Source: Lachnospiraceae bacterium
GTDB taxonomy: Bacteria; Bacillota_A; Clostridia; Lachnospirales; Lachnospiraceae
Direction of reading: 5' to 3'
Length of the DNA stretch: 64,000 nucleotides
Assembly (NCBI GenBank): GCA_021770615.1
Contig: JAETQR010000017.1
Span: 16,943 to 80,942, forward strand
Positions within the stretch are counted from its first letter, which is position 1. Each line of letters begins with the position of its first letter. Below the pieces are notes generated by a model that was given only the letters and a program-made list of their open reading frames with translations, ran no database searches and was not told the origin of the DNA. Of the stretch, positions 1 to 8,012 are shown in pieces. The translations under genes were made by a program, and so were the position numbers.

Positions 1-828
1 TTCCGGCAGGTCTTTTGTCCCGGTTCCACATTTAAACCGATCACGGCGGCAATCGGTTTACATACAGAGGCGGTAGATCCGGAAGAGGATTATGGAAGTG
101 AGGGCCTCAAATGGCAGAAGGATTCCTCCTGGGGTTCTTATTACATCACGACACTTCATACATATAAGCCGGTCGTTCTGCAAAATGCACTGATTTATTC
201 GGATAATATTTATTTTGCAAAGGCAGCATTAAAGATTGGTTCCGAACGGCTGGAAACCTCTCTTAAAAGTCTTGGATTTGCTGAGGAGCTGCCATTTGAG
301 ATTAAGATGGCGCAGTCCCGCTTTTCAAACACGGAGCATATTGAGACAGAGATACAACTGGCGGACAGCGGGTACGGGCAGGGTCAGATCCTCGTGAATC
401 CATTGCATATGGCGTGTATCTATTCCGCTTTTTGTAACGAGGGAAATATTATAAAACCATATCTTTTATATCAGAAAGAAGAAAAGAAAGAGTATTGGAT
501 CCCGGGCGGATTTTCCCGGGAAACAGCGGAAGACATACTGGCTGGACTTAAAAAGGTCGTAAACGATCCACATGGAACGGGATACGCAGCACACCGGAAC
601 GACATCAGCCTGGCAGGAAAGACGGGAACAGCGGAAATCAAGGCATCGAAGGAGGACGATTCGGGCACAGAGCTCGGATGGTTTGCGGTCTTTACAACAG
701 ATAAAGCAGAAAAGCAGCCGATCCTTATGATCAGTATGGTGGAAGATGTGAAAAGAAGAGGGGGAAGCGGTTATGTTGTGGGAAAAGATAAGATGGTTTT
801 GCAGAATTGGTTTAAAACAGAGAAATAG
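1..828 (+). CDS. Penicillin-binding protein, transpeptidase domain (5' truncated by window edge)
   Basis: Reads open from the first base to a TAG at 826-828; the start lies outside the window. The 275 visible residues are a serine DD-transpeptidase domain. All three active-site motifs are present in order: STFK at residues 9-12 of the fragment (nt 25-36), SDN at nt 199-207 and KTGTA from nt 619. Such enzymes cross-link peptidoglycan outside the membrane. The convergent BlaR1/BlaI pair suggests a MecA-type or other beta-lactam-responsive PBP, but the N-terminal domain that would decide its class is missing. The 3' end overlaps the next gene by 56 bp, so the two are probably co-transcribed. Confidence 0.9.
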   Translation, partial: FRQVFCPGSTFKPITAAIGLHTEAVDPEEDYGSEGLKWQKDSSWGSYYITTLHTYKPVVLQNALIYSDNIYFAKAALKIGSERLETSLKSLGFAEELPFEIKMAQSRFSNTEHIETEIQLADSGYGQGQILVNPLHMACIYSAFCNEGNIIKPYLLYQKEEKKEYWIPGGFSRETAEDILAGLKKVVNDPHGTGYAAHRNDISLAGKTGTAEIKASKEDDSGTELGWFAVFTTDKAEKQPILMISMVEDVKRRGGSGYVVGKDKMVLQNWFKTEK

Positions 829-2104
829 AGGGATAAGAAGGGGCTGTTTTGTTCTTATGGCGGTCATACTGTTCTGGCTGACAGGGTGTGCACAGGTATA
901 TCAGGATACTTCCGGCGAAACAGATATTGAGTGTGAGCTGCCGGAAGATAACATTTGGGAAGATGGCGATACAGAAGAGGGGAGTGATGAAACAAAACAG
1001 TGGGAGAAAGGCTATGATCTTCCGGTCAGTGAGGAGGATAAAAAAGAGGCAGAGACAGACTGCCGCAATATAATGGAAATCATATCGGATTTATATATAA
1101 AAGCAGATAAGGGAAATTCAGTCAATGTCGTGATCCCGGACCGTACACTCCGCCAGATGGCACAAAGACTAAAGGAAAAGGGATATACTGTTGTTGCAGC
1201 GGAGACATATGATAACATGAAAAATTACAAAAATTTTGAAGAATTTTTAAATTTATCAAAGAGTGGAAAAAACGGTTCAGCAGTTATATATGAAATACAT
1301 TCCGATGGTGGAGTTGGGCGGAAAAAATACGTTTTTGACGGAACAGATCTGTATATTTTATCAGGAAATGCAGGGTGGGACAGTGAGGGCCATCCGATCA
1401 TTACCGGTATATCTTGTGCAAGGGCGAAAGAATGGAAATTTACAGATAAGGGCTGGTTTATCTGCCAGATGTGTGTGCCGGAACCGCCAGAGGTGAGCGA
1501 GATGGTGGACGGAGGAGTTATGTTCCGGGTAAAACCCCTGAGTAGAGCGAAGAGAAGAGCGTCAGAGAAATACGTATCTGGTCTTGGATATCAGGGAAAT
1601 AATCTGCTGTGTTCAAACTGGGATACCGAACATATGGGGCGGCTTGATTATAACGGGCTATACGAATATTTGTATGAAATGAAGTATCAGAAAAAGTTCA
1701 ATGTCACGGATCACCCGGAGGGAATACCGAAAACGGACTTCGAGAGACTGATCATGGAGTATTTACCGGTAACGGCAGAAGAGATAAGGAAACAGGCAGT
1801 GTTTGACGAGGAAAAACAGACCTATGCATGGGTGAGATTAGGTTGTTTTAACTATGAACTTCATTCTTTTAGAACATCGGTCCCGGAAGTCACACAGATC
1901 AGAAAAAATAAAGATGGAACGATGACTTTGACAGTAGATGCCGTGTGTGAGATGATCTTGTGTGATGATGCGGTTATAACGCATGAACTGACCATACGCA
2001 CGTTAGAAAATGGAGGCTTTCAATATCTGGGAAATCACATTTTAGGCGATGGCATGAAGTCAATTCCGAAGTACCAGTACCGGGTAAAAGACACGGAAGG
2101 ATAA
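773..2104 (+). CDS. Putative lipoprotein of unknown function downstream of the PBP
   Basis: 443 residues with a positively charged N-terminus (about residues 15-24), a hydrophobic stretch and a lipobox LTGC ending near residue 39, so the mature protein is probably a lipid-anchored surface protein. The ATG at 773 is preceded by a purine-rich AGAGGGGGAAG; an internal ATG at 857 is an alternative start that would still keep a short signal peptide. After the lipobox comes an acidic linker, then a mixed alpha/beta region with no motif I recognise. It overlaps the PBP gene and should share its transcript. It may assist the PBP or sense the cell wall, but that is only position-based inference. Confidence 0.75.
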   Translation: MLWEKIRWFCRIGLKQRNRGIRRGCFVLMAVILFWLTGCAQVYQDTSGETDIECELPEDNIWEDGDTEEGSDETKQWEKGYDLPVSEEDKKEAETDCRNIMEIISDLYIKADKGNSVNVVIPDRTLRQMAQRLKEKGYTVVAAETYDNMKNYKNFEEFLNLSKSGKNGSAVIYEIHSDGGVGRKKYVFDGTDLYILSGNAGWDSEGHPIITGISCARAKEWKFTDKGWFICQMCVPEPPEVSEMVDGGVMFRVKPLSRAKRRASEKYVSGLGYQGNNLLCSNWDTEHMGRLDYNGLYEYLYEMKYQKKFNVTDHPEGIPKTDFERLIMEYLPVTAEEIRKQAVFDEEKQTYAWVRLGCFNYELHSFRTSVPEVTQIRKNKDGTMTLTVDAVCEMILCDDAVITHELTIRTLENGGFQYLGNHILGDGMKSIPKYQYRVKDTEG

Positions 2105-2153
2105 TGCCAGGCTGGTGCGGGATGGGACGAGGGATCAAACGGGCGGCATCCGG

Positions 2154-3944
2154 TCACCAGAAACCAAGATCAGAGAGGATGGACATCGTCATTTCTCTGG
2201 CAAGGCTTCCTGATGCGCCGTCCTGTGCACGCAGACGCAGGGCAAAGAAGCAGGTATTTCCATCAATTTCCGTATATCCAATAAACCATCCATTTATGTC
2301 ATGGTCATTGACACGCCCGGTTCCTGTCTTTCCATAAAGAGAACCATGATCTGAGGAGGAAAGAAGAAGGGAATCTTTTACCGCATCGATATGTGCCGGG
2401 GCGAAGTGAAAGTCGTTGTGGTACAGACTTTTTAAAAGTTGGACCTGTTCGGCCGGAGAGATTTTCAGGGAAGATTCGAGCCAGTAAGAATCAGGGGTTC
2501 CGTTTGTATTCTCATTTCCGTATCCGATCGTTTGAATATACTGGTCGATCGTGGTATTCCCGAGTTGACGGTCGATCGACTGGAAGTACCAGTTTACAGA
2601 CAACTGCATGGCTGAACGCAGCGTCTGTCCGTGGTTCCATTCTTCAAAAGGATAATGCTGGTTATCCCATTTCATATAAGAATCCTCCGCAGTGATCACG
2701 CCCTCTTCCAATCCAAACAACGCATTATAAATCTTATAAGTGGAATCAGGAGAAGAGCGAAATAGGGCATCTTCCATATTATAAACGTACCAGGTATCCT
2801 TTTTTGAGTCATAGAGTACAAAACTTCCATCATAATTTTTAAAAGACCGTGATAGCTCCAGTGTGGAAATGTTTTCTGTATTCCGCTCCCAATGATAATG
2901 ATCCCGGTCGGCAGCATATAGAGATAAAAGAGGTGTGACTGTCCATAAAAAAATAGCAAATAGGAAAAAGAAAAGAAGTGCTTTTCGCCTTTTTTGAAAA
3001 GTTGGTTTCTGGAAGGAGGCGATATTGCTGATACGACGCTCCAACTGTTTTATCGTTCCGCCAATTTCAGCAGAAAACGAAAACAAATCGTCAGATATTT
3101 TTTCAGAAAGGTCGATCAGGGTATTTCCATAGGATTTGTAGTCCGATTTATCCAGCATTTCCAAAACAGAGGAGTCACAGGCGATTTCCCGGTCGTTTTT
3201 CATTTCACGAAGTGCATACCAGATAAAAGGATTGAACCAGTAAACGATCCGGATCGCATTCATCCAATAATTTATGATCATGTCGTAGTGTTTGTAGTGC
3301 TGCAGCTCATGCAGCAGCATGTAACGCATACTGGTAATGCGGTAGTCCGAAATAAGATGGAGAGGCAGATAAATGGCAGGTTTGAAAAGTCCCGTGATAA
3401 TAGGAGATTGCAAAAACGCAGTGCTGTAGACAGGGATGTTTTTAGTCAGGTTCATTTCTTGCAGACAATTTTGATATAACAGATGGATTTCTTTATTTTG
3501 CAGGGGCAGTGAGCATTTTTTTAAAGTATGCAAACGGAACGCAGCCCTTCCTGACAATATGAGCATCACAAAAATACCGGAAAGCCAGATGACAGGAAGG
3601 ATCCGTCCTGTGACAGATGGCGTTTCCCGGCTTACAGATAAGGCAAAGTCCATCATCCATTCAGAGGAGACAGCTTGTGCAGACGAAGATGGGGCAGTTA
3701 TCGTATTTGTGTTGAAAGAGAACGTGTTTTTTAATTGTTCCAACCATGAAAAGAGAGAAAGAGGACTTGCCGGGCGCAGTGGCATAAAAGGAAGTGTAAG
3801 AAAACCGAGAAATAAAAACCATAAACGATATTGTATGCGGCCGGTCAGATGTTTTTGCAGCACCCGTTTAAAAACAAGAAAAATCCCCAAAATAGCGCTG
3901 ATAAGAAAATTACAAAATAGGAAACAGATCATAAAGTCGGTCAC
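2154..3944 (-). CDS. blaR1: BlaR1/MecR1-type beta-lactam sensor-protease
   Basis: 596 residues, the usual length for the family. The N-terminal half is membrane-embedded and carries the zinc metallopeptidase M56 motif HELQH at residues 212-216, with E253 a possible third ligand. A membrane segment near residues 322-345 is followed by an extracellular penicillin-binding sensor domain with STYK at 401-404, SVN at 449-451 and KTGTG from 539. In this family acylation of the sensor serine switches on the cytoplasmic protease, which inactivates BlaI. I place the start at GTG 3944, one base past the blaI stop and about 9 nt after AAGGAGGA; an upstream in-frame ATG at 4061 lies inside blaI and is unlikely. 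Translation is probably coupled to blaI. Confidence 0.93.
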   Translation of the reverse strand: MTDFMICFLFCNFLISAILGIFLVFKRVLQKHLTGRIQYRLWFLFLGFLTLPFMPLRPASPLSLFSWLEQLKNTFSFNTNTITAPSSSAQAVSSEWMMDFALSVSRETPSVTGRILPVIWLSGIFVMLILSGRAAFRLHTLKKCSLPLQNKEIHLLYQNCLQEMNLTKNIPVYSTAFLQSPIITGLFKPAIYLPLHLISDYRITSMRYMLLHELQHYKHYDMIINYWMNAIRIVYWFNPFIWYALREMKNDREIACDSSVLEMLDKSDYKSYGNTLIDLSEKISDDLFSFSAEIGGTIKQLERRISNIASFQKPTFQKRRKALLFFFLFAIFLWTVTPLLSLYAADRDHYHWERNTENISTLELSRSFKNYDGSFVLYDSKKDTWYVYNMEDALFRSSPDSTYKIYNALFGLEEGVITAEDSYMKWDNQHYPFEEWNHGQTLRSAMQLSVNWYFQSIDRQLGNTTIDQYIQTIGYGNENTNGTPDSYWLESSLKISPAEQVQLLKSLYHNDFHFAPAHIDAVKDSLLLSSSDHGSLYGKTGTGRVNDHDINGWFIGYTEIDGNTCFFALRLRAQDGASGSLAREMTMSILSDLGFW

Positions 3945-3945
3945 A

Positions 3946-4332
3946 TCAATGTCCTCCTTTTTCAGATGTTTCTGTAAGAAGGGAGCGAAGCGTATCAATT
4001 TCTGTTTTAGACAACTTGTCATTTTCAATGTAAGCAGAAAGCATATTTGTGATCGCCCCATTATAATAACGTTTTAAAAAAGAATGGCTTTTCTGGTCCA
4101 GATATTCATTTTCTTTTATGAGAGGAGTATAGACAAAGACCCGGCCTTGTTTCTCATAGGTAATAGCGCCCTTGGTCACAAGACGTTTGATCATCGTCTG
4201 GATCGTTTTGGGGCTCCATTCGGTCGTTTTTGTAAGTCGTTCTGTAATTTCATTTGTACTGATGGGGGCACAGGCCCATATGATCTTCATGACTTCAAAT
4301 TCTGCTTCCGAAATTTGTGGTAATTTTGGCAT
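3946..4332 (-). CDS. blaI: BlaI/MecI family transcriptional repressor
   Basis: 128 residues, typical for BlaI/MecI. The N-terminal winged helix (about residues 1-75) contains the pattern SPKTIQTMIKRL followed by a wing, and the C-terminal part is a dimerisation helix bundle. An Asn-Met pair near residue 95 lies where the family is normally cleaved when BlaR1 is activated; this placement is by analogy. The ATG is preceded by GAGGAA. A TTACATATGTAA palindrome sits between its promoter and start, so it should repress its own operon. The pair probably also controls the PBP gene, whose promoter is outside the window. Confidence 0.93.
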   Translation of the reverse strand: MPKLPQISEAEFEVMKIIWACAPISTNEITERLTKTTEWSPKTIQTMIKRLVTKGAITYEKQGRVFVYTPLIKENEYLDQKSHSFLKRYYNGAITNMLSAYIENDKLSKTEIDTLRSLLTETSEKGGH

Positions 4333-4384
4333 AAAAATTCCTCATTTCTGAGCTGTTTTTTGCGTACTAAGCTCCCTCTAAATC

Positions 4385-4396
4385 TTACATATGTAA
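4385..4396. promoter_or_regulatory. BlaI operator candidate
   Basis: Perfect 12-nt palindrome TTACATATGTAA. It contains the TACA/TGTA half-sites known for MecI/BlaI boxes and lies just downstream of the -10 element of the blaI promoter, at the expected transcription start, where repressor binding would block initiation. Confidence 0.75.
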
Positions 4397-4403
4397 TATA
4401 AAT

Positions 4404-4432
4404 AGTATAAATGTTTTTGGGGCAGATGTCAA
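4404..4432 (-). promoter_or_regulatory. blaI-blaR1 promoter
   Basis: On the minus strand a consensus -35 TTGACA (4427-4432) is followed after exactly 17 bp by -10 TATACT (4404-4409). It points toward blaI and is immediately followed by the BlaI palindrome. Confidence 0.8.
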
Positions 4433-4453
4433 GTCAGCCAGCTGGCACCCCAT

Positions 4454-4702
4454 GAAAATTAATTTTGGGTGATTGCAATTTATGGAAAGCTGACAAAGCT
4501 TCGTACAGCAGTGGGAATATTTCCTGATGAGGATCATATAAACGTGTCGGTCCTTAGGCTGCGTATAAGGTGCTGTGCACCTTGCAGCCTTTGTACCGCT
4601 ACATGTTTATTTTAAGCGCAAGCGGGTCCGAATCAGGAAATATTCCCACTGCTGTACAAATGTCACTGTTTTTATAAATTGCAATCACCCGAAATTAATT
4701 TC
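4454..4702. repeat. Long imperfect inverted repeat (about 250 bp hairpin element, MITE-like)
   Basis: Nested arms pair across the whole segment. A 17-nt arm at 4467-4483 matches 4674-4690 perfectly, and a 26-nt arm at 4503-4528 matches 4632-4657 perfectly. The outer ends (4454-4466 and 4691-4702) are near-palindromic AATTAATT tracts, and a small hairpin (AGGTGC/GCACCT, 4568-4582) caps the centre. It holds no credible gene. It could be a non-autonomous transposable element or a structured RNA. Confidence 0.75.
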
Positions 4703-4735
4703 TGTAATGACGCCCTATGCGGTAAATAAAATCCC

Positions 4736-5614
4736 CTATCCCCAAACTGCCATCATAAGAGTGCCGCACACCATAAGAAAAAGTCCGGCCCAAGCCCGCC
4801 GTTCCAGTTTTTCTTTTAATACGAGGCAGGAAAATGAGATGGTTACTACGATACTCAGTTTGTCGATTGGCACGACAACACTCACGATGCCATTCTGGAT
4901 CGCATAATAATAACAGAGCCAGGAGATTCCCGTTGTGAGCCCGGAAAGAACGATAAAAAGAAGTTCTTTCCGATGGATGTTTTTTCGTTGTGGCAGTTTG
5001 CCTTTTACAATGAGGAGTACGAATGCCATGACAAGAACGACGCCTGTCCGGATGGCGGTGGCAAGATTTGAATGAATCCCTGTAACACCGATTTTAGCCA
5101 GAATGGAAGTAAGGGCGGCAAAGACAGCAGAAAGGACAGCATAGATGATCCAGGATCTGTTTTGGTCAGGGGATTTATCCGGAACAGCAGGGGTTTGTTT
5201 CGGGAGCATCTGCCAGATTCCGATGGCAAGCAGAGAAGTTCCGGCCAGTTTCACTGTCAGATGATCGGTTTCGTGAAATATGGCGATGGCAGTCAAAACG
5301 ACAAGAACCGTACTTGATTTATCAATGGGGACAACCTTATTTACATCGCCTGTGGACAATGCTTTGAAATAGCACAGCCAGGATGCACCGGTAGCGAGCC
5401 CGGAAAGAATTAAGAAGAAAAGAGAATTTGGTTCAATGTTTTTCATGTTCTGCATGGAGCCTGTCAAAAATACGATTCCCCACGCAAAGAAAAGGACAAC
5501 GACAGTGCGCAGTGCAGTTACTATATCAGAATCTGTTTTTTTGATCCCGCATTTTGCAAAAATGGCGGTAAGGCCTGCAAAGAAAGCAGATAATATTGCG
5601 GCTGCGATCCACAT
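4736..5614 (-). CDS. EamA/DMT superfamily transporter
   Basis: 292 hydrophobic residues with about ten membrane segments arranged as two homologous halves. The signature GLATGASWLCYFKAL near residue 90 recurs as GLTTGISWLCYYYAI near residue 230, which is the tandem EamA architecture of drug/metabolite exporters. It is an inner-membrane permease; the substrate cannot be read from sequence. The start has a clear GGAGGGAG site 6-9 nt upstream. It stands alone between the hairpin element and a small minus-strand gene. Confidence 0.88.
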   Translation of the reverse strand: MWIAAAILSAFFAGLTAIFAKCGIKKTDSDIVTALRTVVVLFFAWGIVFLTGSMQNMKNIEPNSLFFLILSGLATGASWLCYFKALSTGDVNKVVPIDKSSTVLVVLTAIAIFHETDHLTVKLAGTSLLAIGIWQMLPKQTPAVPDKSPDQNRSWIIYAVLSAVFAALTSILAKIGVTGIHSNLATAIRTGVVLVMAFVLLIVKGKLPQRKNIHRKELLFIVLSGLTTGISWLCYYYAIQNGIVSVVVPIDKLSIVVTISFSCLVLKEKLERRAWAGLFLMVCGTLMMAVWG

Positions 5615-5661
5615 AAGTTCTCCCTCCGTAATTGGGATACATGATCCATAATAAAGTCAAT

Positions 5662-5685
5662 GGCACTAAAAAAAGATTTAGTGCC
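5662..5685 (-). terminator. Terminator downstream of the RecA-like gene
   Basis: Perfect 9-bp stem GGCACTAAA/TTTAGTGCC with a 6-nt loop, 40 bp past the stop of the minus-strand gene at 5727-6068. The T-rich tract following it on that strand is weak, so efficiency is uncertain. Confidence 0.55.
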
Positions 5686-5726
5686 ACTGTCCTATGTAAA
5701 TGAAATACATAATAAAATAGATGAGA

Positions 5727-6068
5727 TTAAATGACCAACACGGCAACCTTTGATTTCTTGGCATCTTTCAGAATGCTATCCAAAAAATCGGATATTTCAT
5801 GGTCGCTCATGTTTTTAGCTAAATCAGATTCATGAAGTGAATCGATAACAATTAGTTCAGAATTTTCTGAATTGACAAATTTCTTGGCAGCGATCAAAGC
5901 ATCTCCGGAATTACATTTCACGATGGTAAGGTAATCGTGAATGATATCATGTGCTTTTGCCTGCGTCCGGGTGTATGCGTTTCCACCGTCAAGATACATG
6001 ATGTTTGCTCCGATTATTTCTCTCTGTATAGAAGAAATAACCGTAAATGCTAATTGTCTGCTATTCAT
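5727..6068 (-). CDS. Small protein resembling the RecA ATPase core without the Walker A loop
   Basis: 113 residues. Read against RecA family cores it follows the order helix (FTVISSIQRE), strand with acidic end (IMYLDGGNAY, like the RecA strand ending in IDAEHA), a loop-and-strand region, Walker B-like LIVIDS, then a hydrophobic strand AVLVI at the C-terminus. The alignment begins where the Walker A GKT would be, but here it reads MNSRQLAF, so ATP binding is doubtful. The start at 6068 is spaced correctly from AAGGAGAG; ATG 6074 is too close. It has its own promoter and terminator, so it does not look like a mere remnant. Function unknown; the RecA likeness is by eye. Confidence 0.6.
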   Translation of the reverse strand: MNSRQLAFTVISSIQREIIGANIMYLDGGNAYTRTQAKAHDIIHDYLTIVKCNSGDALIAAKKFVNSENSELIVIDSLHESDLAKNMSDHEISDFLDSILKDAKKSKVAVLVI

Positions 6069-6092
6069 ATACATCTCTCCTTCCTGCCTTTT

Positions 6093-6121
6093 ATCATACT
6101 CCCTGTTTTAAAAATCGTCAA
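6093..6121 (-). promoter_or_regulatory. Promoter of the RecA-like gene
   Basis: Minus-strand TTGACG (6116-6121), 17-bp spacer, TATGAT (6093-6098), about 25 bp upstream of the start codon at 6068. Confidence 0.65.
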
Positions 6122-6250
6122 TAGAGAACTAAATTGCTCTTGTATTTTTTGTTTTTGCGGATTATACTATATAATAAACAACATTTCTAATATAAACGCA
6201 AATGGGTTGGCAGTAAATGTTTTACCATCAAGTGAATCCGAGGTGACAGG

Positions 6251-7483
6251 ATGGAAAAGCGGGGAAGAAATTATATTTTGATGCATCGGGAAATTCCGGT
6301 GGCGCAGATCCGGCTGGATAGTGAGACCGGGGAGATCCGGAAAATCGGAGAGATCTATGAAGTACAACACGTACCGGTTGGAATCTCTGTAAAAAATGGA
6401 AAGATTGACAGAAGCGGATTAAATGCATGGTGGCGGGGAAGAGGAATCCCGGCAAGTCGTGATGCTTTTTATGGCATATTGGATACGCTGGGAATATCTA
6501 CGACAGAGCTTCTGGCAGAGAAATGTTATGGGCTCAGCTTGTCTGACCAGTACTGGATCTGTCCGGAAGGATCTCGTCTGGAATGGTCTAAAGTGAACTT
6601 TTTTGACAATCCATTTTCAGAGGATGTCGGAAATATTTTATTTGGCAAGCCGGTGACGGGGAAGAATCTCAGTCTGATGTCTCCGGATAATACGTCAGAC
6701 GGATGGCTGAAGAAAAAATGGAAGATCGTAGATGGCAGAAGATGTCTCTTAAAAGGGGGAAGCGGTCTTGCACAGCAGGAGCCATATAATGAAGTTTTAG
6801 CGAGCCGGATCATGGAACGTTTACACATTCCGCATGTGTCATATGGTACATGTGATGAGGACGGATATCCGTATAGTATCTGTGAGGATTTTATCACTTC
6901 CGGAACAGAGCTTGTGACTGCATGGTATCTGATGCAGACAAAGAGAAAACAAAATCATGAATCCGTTTACCGGCATTATATAAACTGCTGTGAAACACAT
7001 GAGGTGCCGGGTATCCGGGAGGCTGTCGACCAGATGATGGTTTTAGACTACCTGATCTTAAATGAGGATCGTCACCAGAATAATTTTGGCGTCATACGTG
7101 ATGCAAAAACACTGGAGTATACAGGGGCCGCCCCGGTCTTTGACAGCGGGACATCCTTTTGGTGGGATACACCTACGGTTCGTATTGGAAATATGCAAAG
7201 GGTGGTCTGCAAACCGTTTAAGAAGTATCATGACGAACAGATCAAACTGGTACAGTCGTATGACTGGCTGGATATCACGAAACTCCGGGGAATTGAAGAA
7301 GAGTTTCGGGAAATTGTGAAAGATTCGGAATTTATCGATGAGATAAGAAGAGACCGGTTGTGTCTGGCATTAAAACACAGAGTGGAACTTCTTCAGGAAC
7401 GGATTGACCAGGGTGTGAAATATATGGCGGTAGATGATCTGTCAATGGATGTGCGGGAAGATGTTTCTTACCATGCAGGATAA
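6251..7483 (+). CDS. HipA-like kinase-fold protein (orphan)
   Basis: 410 residues. The C-terminal half has the HipA/CtkA-type catalytic signature: LNEDRHQNNFG at 270-280 (catalytic D273, N278) and a DFG-like FDSG with D298. KGG near 168-170, after a hydrophobic strand, may be the ATP-binding lysine region. The first 140 residues are not standard HipA. HipA proteins phosphorylate protein targets such as GltX in type II toxin-antitoxin pairs. Here no HipB-like antitoxin lies next to it, since the flanking genes are a RecA-like protein on the opposite strand and a membrane protein, so it may act outside a classical toxin-antitoxin pair. The start follows GAGGTGACAGG. Confidence 0.8.
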   Translation: MEKRGRNYILMHREIPVAQIRLDSETGEIRKIGEIYEVQHVPVGISVKNGKIDRSGLNAWWRGRGIPASRDAFYGILDTLGISTTELLAEKCYGLSLSDQYWICPEGSRLEWSKVNFFDNPFSEDVGNILFGKPVTGKNLSLMSPDNTSDGWLKKKWKIVDGRRCLLKGGSGLAQQEPYNEVLASRIMERLHIPHVSYGTCDEDGYPYSICEDFITSGTELVTAWYLMQTKRKQNHESVYRHYINCCETHEVPGIREAVDQMMVLDYLILNEDRHQNNFGVIRDAKTLEYTGAAPVFDSGTSFWWDTPTVRIGNMQRVVCKPFKKYHDEQIKLVQSYDWLDITKLRGIEEEFREIVKDSEFIDEIRRDRLCLALKHRVELLQERIDQGVKYMAVDDLSMDVREDVSYHAG

Positions 7484-7515
7484 TAACTTAAGAGCGATGG
7501 TTTGGAGGTTGTGAT

Positions 7516-7986
7516 ATGTTACAACATATTTTAGCGATCATATTTGTAATCGTGCTGTTTTTGATGGTATATTTTTTTATCGTCCGTCATGATATCAAAG
7601 AAGCAAAACGATACCAGAAGGCAAAAAGATGCCGGGGGATGGTCTTTGAGTGTCTGGGAGAGAAAAAGATTGGCTTTTATGGGGATCGGACGCAACGGAT
7701 CTATTATAAATATATGATCCGGTTTTCTACGAATGAAGGGCTCTGTGAGGATGTGCTCATCACAAATGACGGAAACCTGACGGTGGGAAATACGGTGGAG
7801 ATCCGTTATGACAGGGAAGAGGGAGAGAACCGAATTGTAAACGATATCTCTTACAAAAAGATGAGGGAACTAACGATTGCTGCGATCGTTGCGGTTCCCC
7901 TCATCCTTCTGATCGTCTATCTCCGCTCGAAAGATCTGATCGAAAAGGGAGATGGCTGGACCCGTGTACTGCGTCGTCTGTTTTGA
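7516..7986 (+). CDS. Small two-span membrane protein, DUF3592-like
   Basis: 156 residues with membrane segments at about 4-24 and 118-136, and between them a soluble beta-rich domain (YKYMIRFSTNEG...VGNTVEIRYD). That order resembles DUF3592-type membrane proteins with a small beta-barrel domain between two helices; the match is by eye. The start follows GGAGG with a normal gap, 32 bp after the HipA-like gene, so it may be in the same transcript. No catalytic residues are evident. Confidence 0.7.
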   Translation: MLQHILAIIFVIVLFLMVYFFIVRHDIKEAKRYQKAKRCRGMVFECLGEKKIGFYGDRTQRIYYKYMIRFSTNEGLCEDVLITNDGNLTVGNTVEIRYDREEGENRIVNDISYKKMRELTIAAIVAVPLILLIVYLRSKDLIEKGDGWTRVLRRLF

Positions 7987-8012
7987 TAGCCGGGAGGCGC
8001 CTTCAGGCTGGC

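Noticed and set aside
4575..4907. Plus-strand open frame of 110 codons over the hairpin element and the EamA gene
   Set aside because: It runs through the inverted repeat and the antisense strand of a clear transporter, and has no ribosome site.
7987..8012. Strong terminator between the convergent genes at 7986 and 8013
   Set aside because: Only 26 bp, with a weak GC-rich dyad (GGGAGGCGCC) and no T-run.
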